A stretch of 64,000 nt of DNA from Pieris napi (Eukaryota > Arthropoda > Insecta > Lepidoptera > Pieridae), in assembly GCF_905475465.1 (NCBI RefSeq), contig NC_062248.1:11284001-11348000 (forward strand), read 5' to 3'. Positions 57,166-64,000 of the stretch are shown here, piece by piece. Each line of letters starts with the position of its first letter. Position 1 is the stretch's first letter. The notes under the pieces were generated by a model. The model was not told where the DNA came from, ran no database searches, and saw only the letters and a program-made list of their open reading frames with translations. The translations under genes and the position numbers were made by a program.

Positions 57166-58261
57166 ATTATAATAATTATTTGTCAGATAAGTAATACATC
57201 GTGTATATTTCTTTAAAACTACTTAGAAATAAGTCAAAATTCTTTCACACATTACAAATTCAACTAATAGTTATGTTTCAAATCACTTTGAGGTCGTGAA
57301 TTTAAAGCCATCAATATATTTTTCATGCCTATTTGGTGATTAATATTATGTCAGTATTTGACTAATAATTCTATAATAAATTCTTGTGTTAAAAAAATTT
57401 TAAATTTAAATTAAATTTTATAACACGACTTTATATTATTAATATAAAAGCCTGTTTAATTTCCAATCATTACAAAACCAGAATACTCAGCTAAGTTTAC
57501 TTACATATATTTTTCTTGTTATCCTAATATCCTAGCTTCCTTCAGTGCCGATGATAGGAACCCCTTCACGCGTAAAGGCTTTTTCCAAAAAATCTCTGTA
57601 CAAGGCTTTCTTTCTCCATTCGCTTCCTGCTTAATCAATATTTCTTCTATCCCCTTTTATTAGGACTTCTACTTCTTCTCCTTGGTTCTTTTTCTCCTCC
57701 ATTAACACGACTATACAAATATTATATTACTATTTAAAGCCTAGTCGTAACTGGCTTTAAGAAGTAACAGTACTGGCATATGTTTCAATAAGTTACTAAA
57801 ACATACTTAAAATTACCCTAACATATATTTATTCTATTTTCCCCTATTAGCCTTCTACTCTGTTTTTGCTTGAAATTGTTATCAGAGTCAAGTCTTAATG
57901 AGATCGTGAGTTTGAGCACTTCCTGTATTTAATACCAGTAATTAAAGGTTAAATAAATTGCAAATTTCAATCTTTTATCGCGTGTTTTTTAAATCTTTAA
58001 TAAATATTATTTCACCGGGAGTTGTATCCGGATCTCAGGATGACGCCTAAACTATGGAGGCCGTACACATTTGTCGTATATATCTTCAATAATATGTAGA
58101 CTGTCTATATGTAATTATATGTTATACTAGAGCGCAATTATAACTACAATTAAAATATCTATAAAAACACCGCATAATCGCCGAGGATAATTTCTTTATG
58201 TAAATTATACCTTATGTTGAATCATAAAAAACCCGTTACAATCATTTAAATAACAGGTTAT
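57166..58261. other. Intergenic, no supported gene
   Basis: A+T-rich. 57590-57720 resembles part of 36060-36170 and 22030-22110 (ctttctccattcgcttcctgc), a minor dispersed repeat. Confidence 0.35.
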
Positions 58262-59532
58262 ATTATGTAATTATATGTATGACGGATCCGTAAATGTCGT
58301 TGTCAGGGAGCAACATAGTTTTATATTGCCTAAGAATTATCCTTTTTTTCTCTCTTTGGGTAGTTTAAATAAAGGAACTGCATTTTATGTAATTATATGT
58401 ATGACGGATCCGTAAATGTCGTTGACAGGGAGCAACTTAGTTTTATACTGCCTAAGAATTATCCTTTTTTTATCTCTTTGGGTAGTTTAAATAAAGGAAC
58501 TGCATTTTATGTAATTATATGTATGACGGATCCGTAAATGTCGTTGACAGGGAGCAACTTAGTTTTATACTGCCTAAGAATTATCCTTTTTTTATCTCTT
58601 TGAGTAGTTTAAATAAAGGAACTGCATTTTATGTAATTATATGTATGACGGATCCGTAAATGTCGTTGACAGGGAGCAACTTAGTTTTATACTGCCTAAG
58701 AATTATCCTTTTTTTCTCTCTTTGGGTAGTTTAAATAAAGGAACTGCATTTTATGTAATTATATGTATGACGGATCCGTAAATGTCGTTGACAGGGAGCA
58801 ACTTAGTTTTATACTGCCTAAGAATTATCCTTTTTTTATCTCTTTGGGTAGTTTAAATAAAGGAACTGCATTTTATGTAATTATATGTATGACGGATCCG
58901 TAAATGTCGTTGACAGGGAGCAACTTAGTTTTATACTGCCTAAGAATTATCCTTTTTTTCTCTCTTTGGGTAGTTTAAATAAAGGAACTGCATTTTATGT
59001 AATTATATGTATGACGGATCCGTAAATGTCGTTGACAGGGAGCAACTAAGTTTTATACTGCCTAAGAATTATCCTTTTTTTATCTCTTTGGGTAGTTTAA
59101 ATAAAGGAACTGCATTTTATGTAATTATATATGTATGACGGATCCATAAATGTCGTTGACAGGGAGCAACTTAGTTTTATACTGCCTAAGAATTATCCTT
59201 TTTTTATCTCTTTGGGTAGTTTAAATAAAGGAACTGCATTTTATGTAATTATATGTATGACGGATCCGTAAATGTCGTTGACAGGGAGCAACTTAGTTTT
59301 ATACTGCCTAAGAATTATCCTTTTTTTATCTCTTTGGGTAGTTTAAATAAAGGAACTGCATTTTATGTAATTATATGTATGACGGATCCGTAAATGTCGT
59401 TGACAGGGAGCAACTTAGTTTTATACTGCCTAAGAATTATCCTTTTTTTATCTCTTTGGGTAGTTTAAATAAAGGAACTGCATTTTATGTAATTATATGT
59501 ATGACGGATCCGTAAAAGTCGTTGACAGGGAG
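58262..59532. repeat. 122-bp satellite array, ten full units plus a partial
   Basis: The marker gacggatccgtaaa recurs at 58281, 58403, 58525, 58647, 58769, 58891, 59013, 59137, 59259, 59381 and 59503. The period is 122 bp except one unit of 124 (an extra AT). Units are almost identical; each contains GGATCC and a T-tract. No coding frame. Confidence 0.97.
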
Positions 59533-59814
59533 ATAAACTTAAAGCAGCTTTACACTTGGTCGTTTCTGTTTCCGTTCGTATATCCCGCAATAGGACCAAT
59601 CTTCCTTCTCTATAACTACCACTGACAATAGTACTACGACAATAACATTTAAAGATATTATACAATATGTTACATATTCATAGTACGGGCTTTTTAAGCT
59701 GGATCTTAGGGACTATTAAATTTGACTAGCACGGGACCTAGCACGAAGTTTACGATAGTTTTATTAAGTGTTTGTTACAGAGGTCATTGTTTATGACAGC
59801 TCACATACATTCAC

Positions 59815-60660
59815 GAATAGCATACGAAATACATATGTCCTGTCCATGAAAATTAAACGAAATACATATGTCCTGTCCACGAATATCAAACAAAATACAT
59901 ATGTCCTGTCCACGAATATCAAACGAAATACATATGACCTGTCCATGAATATCAAACGAAATACATATGTCCTGTCCATGAATATCAAACGAAATACATA
60001 ATATGTACTGTCCATGAATATCATACGAAATACATATTATGTCCTGTCCATGAATATCAAACGGAATAAATAATATGTCCAGTCCATGAATATCACACGA
60101 AATACATAATATTATGTCCTGTCCATGAATATCATATGAAGTACAGGAACTGCAAACGAAATACATATGTCCTGTCCACGAACATCAAACGAAATAAATA
60201 TGTCCTGTCCATGAATATCAAACGAAATACATATGTCCTGTCCATGAATATCAAACGAAATACATAATATGTACTGTCCATGAATATCATACGAAATACA
60301 TATTATGTCCTGTCCATGAATATCAAACGGAATAAATAATATGTCCTGTCCATGAATATCACACGAAATACATAATATTATGTCCTGTCCATGAATATCA
60401 AACGAAATACATAATATGTACTGTCCATGAATATCATACGAAATACATATTATGTCCTGTCCATGAATATCAAACGGAATAAATAATATGTCCTGTCCAT
60501 GAATATCACACGAAATACATAATATTATGTCCTGTCCATGAATATCATATGAAATACATATATCCTGTCCATGAATATTAAACGAAATACATATGTCCTG
60601 TCCACGAACATCAAACGAAATAAATATGTCCTGTCCATGAATATCACACGAAATACAGTC
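59815..60660. repeat. 33/36/39-bp minisatellite with a 147-bp higher-order unit
   Basis: About 23 monomers of consensus catatgtcctgtccatgaat plus atcaaacgaaata. Length variants differ by whole triplets (TAA or ATT insertions). A four-monomer block of 147 bp occurs from 60001, 60267 and 60414. Because of the triplet steps, minus-strand frames of 121 and 197 codons stay open (DIHGQDICISF-type repeats). Frames on the plus strand and a second minus frame are also open across parts, so coding is not supported. Confidence 0.95.
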
Positions 60661-60705
60661 CGTGCTTCCGTTTAGTTCCAAATACGCTAGTGGAGCGCTG
60701 CTCAT

Positions 60706-63204
60706 GTATTACAAACATTCTTTGCAACCGAATGCTTTATCTAATATGTTTTGTCCTAAACTTTGTATGAAATTCATCCTCAGTAGGTCAAGTTTGCTAT
60801 CATATTCGCGTCCCAAATAATTGTCTATCAAAGAATAATTTTTCGAAGTACCTTAAAACCTCAATTATTATCTCCATATCTGCCAGTACTAACGACCTAG
60901 TGTAATTATAAACAGGAATTAGCCTTCTGCCTAGCATAGCCTTCCTATTTCTAGTAAATAATCTTAGTTATTCTTAGATTTATCATTTAATATTTTTATT
61001 ATGTATATATGATAAGACTAGGTCATTGGTTCGCATGAGTGGGTCACTCTCATGATATCGTCACGTGCTACACTGATTCGGAGAGATTTTAACCGGTTTA
61101 AACAGCCATTATGCAATAGTTTAGTTCCTGCTTTTATTATTACGATTCCAATATCAAAACAAGATAAGCGAATTATGTTATATAATTAAATTCCCGCGCG
61201 TAAATCCACATTTAGGTCTGTGAACGCGTTCCAAAGGTTAATTATTAACCGATTGTATTTAGTTTGAAAATCTATTTTCTTAAATTCAGAACTTAAGTGT
61301 CTCATTAACAAGACATTTTTTTTAATTTTTTAAGTTCTTTCATATCGCTTGAATTTGGATAATTTTATCGAGCAAACGGGCAGGCTCATCTGATACTAAA
61401 TGCCAGAGCACTCGCGAGTGCGTTGCCGGCCTTTTAAGAATTGGTACGTTTTTTTCTTAAAGGACCCTAATTCGAATTAAATCGGAAATACTTTGTTGCG
61501 CACTGAGCTTGTTCCACATAGTGGTGGTGCACGGCAAACTGCTTAAAAACCATCAGTTGTGGAACGAAGGACCTCTCACAGACTCTTAAAAATATGACTG
61601 GAACTCTAACCCATAGTAGCCTTTTTCAAAATGACATTTTAAGAATGCTGATTAGTGAAGGAATACACAAATAATGTATAATAAAGGCAGATACGTTCTG
61701 CGTCTATTCCTTTAATTATTTTATAGTGATTGACTTCAGTCTACCGATACGAAATGATTTTTGTTTGCCCGGGAATAGGTTACAGAACCTGGTATACATA
61801 TAGATTTGTGATCTACAATTTCGACATGTCTTAGACCCAATAAGTCGACGGCGTGTGTCAGGCACTGGAGGCTGATTACCTACTTGCCTATTAGATTTAA
61901 AAAATGATCATGAAACAGATTTAGAAATGATTTATTTTATTATATCTACAAATCTACTTTCTAAATCTAGTCATTCCCTAAAAAATCATCCTTTGGCAAT
62001 AATAATAAAAGCCTTCTTTTACAAAGCCTGAACAACTTTAGCGTGAATTTTCATTATACTGAACTTGTACTGACCTATTTAAAAAAGTGATTAACACAAA
62101 TCTCGCTTTCATAAACTTGAGAAGTTTTCTTTTATACTCGAATTTTCTTTTAACCTAATTAGTAATTACACTAATATATAAGTCTCCGAGCTCTATATTA
62201 AAATATATCTATCTTTAGAATCAGCGTTACAACCTTTTAGGTTTTTCTTTAAATCTGTTTCCTGAACATTTTTAGGTTTTTCTAATAGGCTAGTATCAAT
62301 GATACACATTGTCACCCGTACACATAAAGTCCATTGTAAGACATGATTTATTTATTTCTCAATAACAAAAACTTGATATAACAAAATAAGTTTGAAATAA
62401 ATATTTCATTAAAACTTAAGTGGATAATATATTATGATAAAGCGTTTAACATTTTTAAATTTCAATGAAAATTACCAGTTTTATAAAGCACCTCTCACTG
62501 GCTGGCAATAATAAAAAAAATATTTTAAACCAGTGATACGGCTTATGTTACTCTCATTTAAATATAACTATATACAATTAAGTTAGCAGAGGCAGCGAAG
62601 TGAGCGATAGATTTGGTCCCAAAGAAGTTTGCGGCAAAAAACTTTCAAAGATTATCCTAATAGGTTGATCTCTTGTATACAAATAAACTAATGAACATTT
62701 TATAAGCTTAATTCTATCTAATATTAGTTTAGTTTTATGCCTATCAAAGCAAATAAGTTAGGAGTCACATTAAATTTATGTCCTTCATCTAAATATACCT
62801 CTAACCATTACAAATATAACAATTGTGTAAATATTTAAACTACTTACCTCTGACAATGTAAACAAAAGTCTTATCTTTAACTAAATATTTTGCATACATA
62901 AAAATTATCTATGCTAATTTTAACTAGGCCAATAACCTTTCACTGTATTGCAATATATAAAAGGTTCAGTGGATTGACATTCACGTATTGTTACGGATTA
63001 ACTGTTAAGAAATCAATAAATCTTATTATTTTCGTGACTCTGTGAGGACAGTGTAAAAATATGACGTTATACATTTTACGTCAGGTCCCGAAGTTTCCTC
63101 ACAAATAGCCACACAATTGAAAACATGTTTAAAGAATGATTCGTCTTTAGAGGCGAGTGACTATTCTTCTAATCTAAAGGAATTATAATTTGTCGGTTCA
63201 CAAC
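60706..63204. other. Intergenic with R-B and SINE fragments
   Basis: 61370-61600 is an R-B copy; 61822-61932 is the 3' part of a SINE (agtcgacggcgtgtgtcagg). The remainder is A+T-rich. No exon, tRNA or other RNA gene was recognised. Confidence 0.45.
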
Positions 63205-63935
63205 TGAGCGTTTTTTAAGGCAGTTTTTGCCGCGCACCAGCTGCCCACTGACGTATTTCCGAACTAATTCGACTAAGGCCCTTTCTCCACTGCTCCGGTC
63301 CGGCGTCGGCATGAGTCATGAGAAAAATATCGGAACGCCGGATTGCGCTTCTCCATTATATCCGATCCGACAATAATCGATACTTGTATATTTATCATGC
63401 AACACTTATCTTAACTAAAACCAGCTATACTTGTACTATACCAGTTATACTTTATTTTATTAATAAAACGTTCTAAATTCTGAATATTTTATTGCCCTGG
63501 CAAGTTTATTACTTTTTTTATATTGTCTATCTTAAAATATTATAATCTACTTAATAAATAGTTTACTAATACTATGGTATAAAAATATAAATAAATAGCA
63601 ACAGCTAGGTCCAGGTTATCCAGATTCTTTCAAATTAAAGAAACTATAAATAAACCTGTGAATAATAATTTATAACCTCTTGGATACTTGGATATACTTG
63701 GACCGATAAAACACCGCGTTCCGATCTAGCAAGTTATCGGATCGTTAAAAACCGGATGCCGGAGTAGAGGAGAAGTACGTAAGTACTGTTGTGAGTTTCT
63801 AAATCGGATCGGTAATTAACGTTTGCCGGACCGGAGCAGTGGAGAAACGGCCTTAGTGTCCTTCAAGAAAGGAGCGTACCAATTCGGAGGATCACTTGTC
63901 ATAACTTGAGCCGTCTGCCCGTTTGTTCTATTAAA
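63205..63935 (-). repeat. R-B repeat interrupted by a MITE
   Basis: 63205-63276 (ccagctgcccactgacgtat) and 63853-63935 (tgtccttcaagaaaggagcg) are adjacent parts of one reverse R-B copy, split by 63277-63852. Confidence 0.7.
63277..63852. mobile_element. PIF/Harbinger-type MITE
   Basis: Ends GGCC(C/G)TTTCTCCACTGCTC (then CGGTCCGGC) are inverted. Flanks are TAA on the left (63274-63276) and TTA on the right (63853-63855). In other R-B copies the target reads gacTTAGGGTCC, which fits a 3-bp TWA duplication better than a 2-bp TA. No coding frame. Confidence 0.75.
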
Positions 63936-64000
63936 AAAACATTTCCTTAGACGATAGTCCCACCTTATATGCACACATGAACTTTTACACAGCACTTAGA

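Noticed and set aside
60112..60705. 197-codon minus-strand open frame of repeated DIHGQDICISF-like residues
   Set aside because: It coincides with a minisatellite whose units are multiples of 3 bp, and other frames on both strands are open in parts of it. No splice, promoter or domain evidence.

Overview
This is an A+T-rich animal genomic window with spliced genes and no bacterial-style operons. It very probably comes from a moth or butterfly. That inference rests on a cluster of secreted M14A procarboxypeptidase genes of the insect midgut type, tRNA-derived SINEs, Helitron copies with typical lepidopteran ends (5' TC, 3' CTAG, inserted between A and T), and many short interspersed repeats. 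The species cannot be named from the sequence.

Layout. (1) 1-2.8 kb, plus strand: last two coding exons of carboxypeptidase paralog 1; its 5' exons lie outside the window. (2) 9.0-15.4 kb, minus: complete five-exon paralog 2, an intact reading frame that has lost most catalytic residues. (3) 16.1-24.5 kb, minus: complete six-exon paralog 3 of 425 codons with all catalytic residues. (4) 31.4-37.7 kb, minus: near-identical paralog 4, killed by a 1-bp deletion in its propeptide exon. (5) 46.4-47.8 kb, plus: two-exon secreted protein resembling the GILT family but without the CXXC redox motif. The rest is introns, transposable elements and tandem repeats. No convincing gene is seen from 48 to 64 kb.

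History. Paralogs 3 and 4 arose by a tandem duplication whose ends can be read. The unit runs from inside exon 1 of paralog 2 (about 15.41 kb) to a palindrome-ended MITE upstream (equivalent to about 41.33 kb). The internal junction is at about 30,345, where the MITE is fused to an orphan copy of the paralog 2 start exon. Because the two units were once identical, they supply filled and empty insertion sites. These show that a Helitron inserted at A|T, and that a palindromic MITE family duplicates a 3-bp CWG target.

Repeats. Other elements include a CR1/Jockey-type LINE with broken frames (26.3-28.3 kb), a Helitron carrying two nested DNA elements (39.3-40.9 kb, one a PIF/Harbinger derivative flanked by TTA), a TIR element with a Harbinger-like protein remnant (41.8-42.5 kb), a hAT MITE with an 8-bp target duplication (51.0 kb), a 122-bp satellite (58.3-59.5 kb), a 33-39-bp minisatellite with higher-order structure (59.8-60.7 kb) and a 20-bp minisatellite (44.7-45.0 kb).

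How the genes work together. Paralog 3 should be secreted into the gut as a zymogen and activated by trypsin-like cleavage. Paralogs 1 and 2 have the same fold with altered or lost zinc sites, and are the most interesting coding features. No new multi-gene system was recognised.
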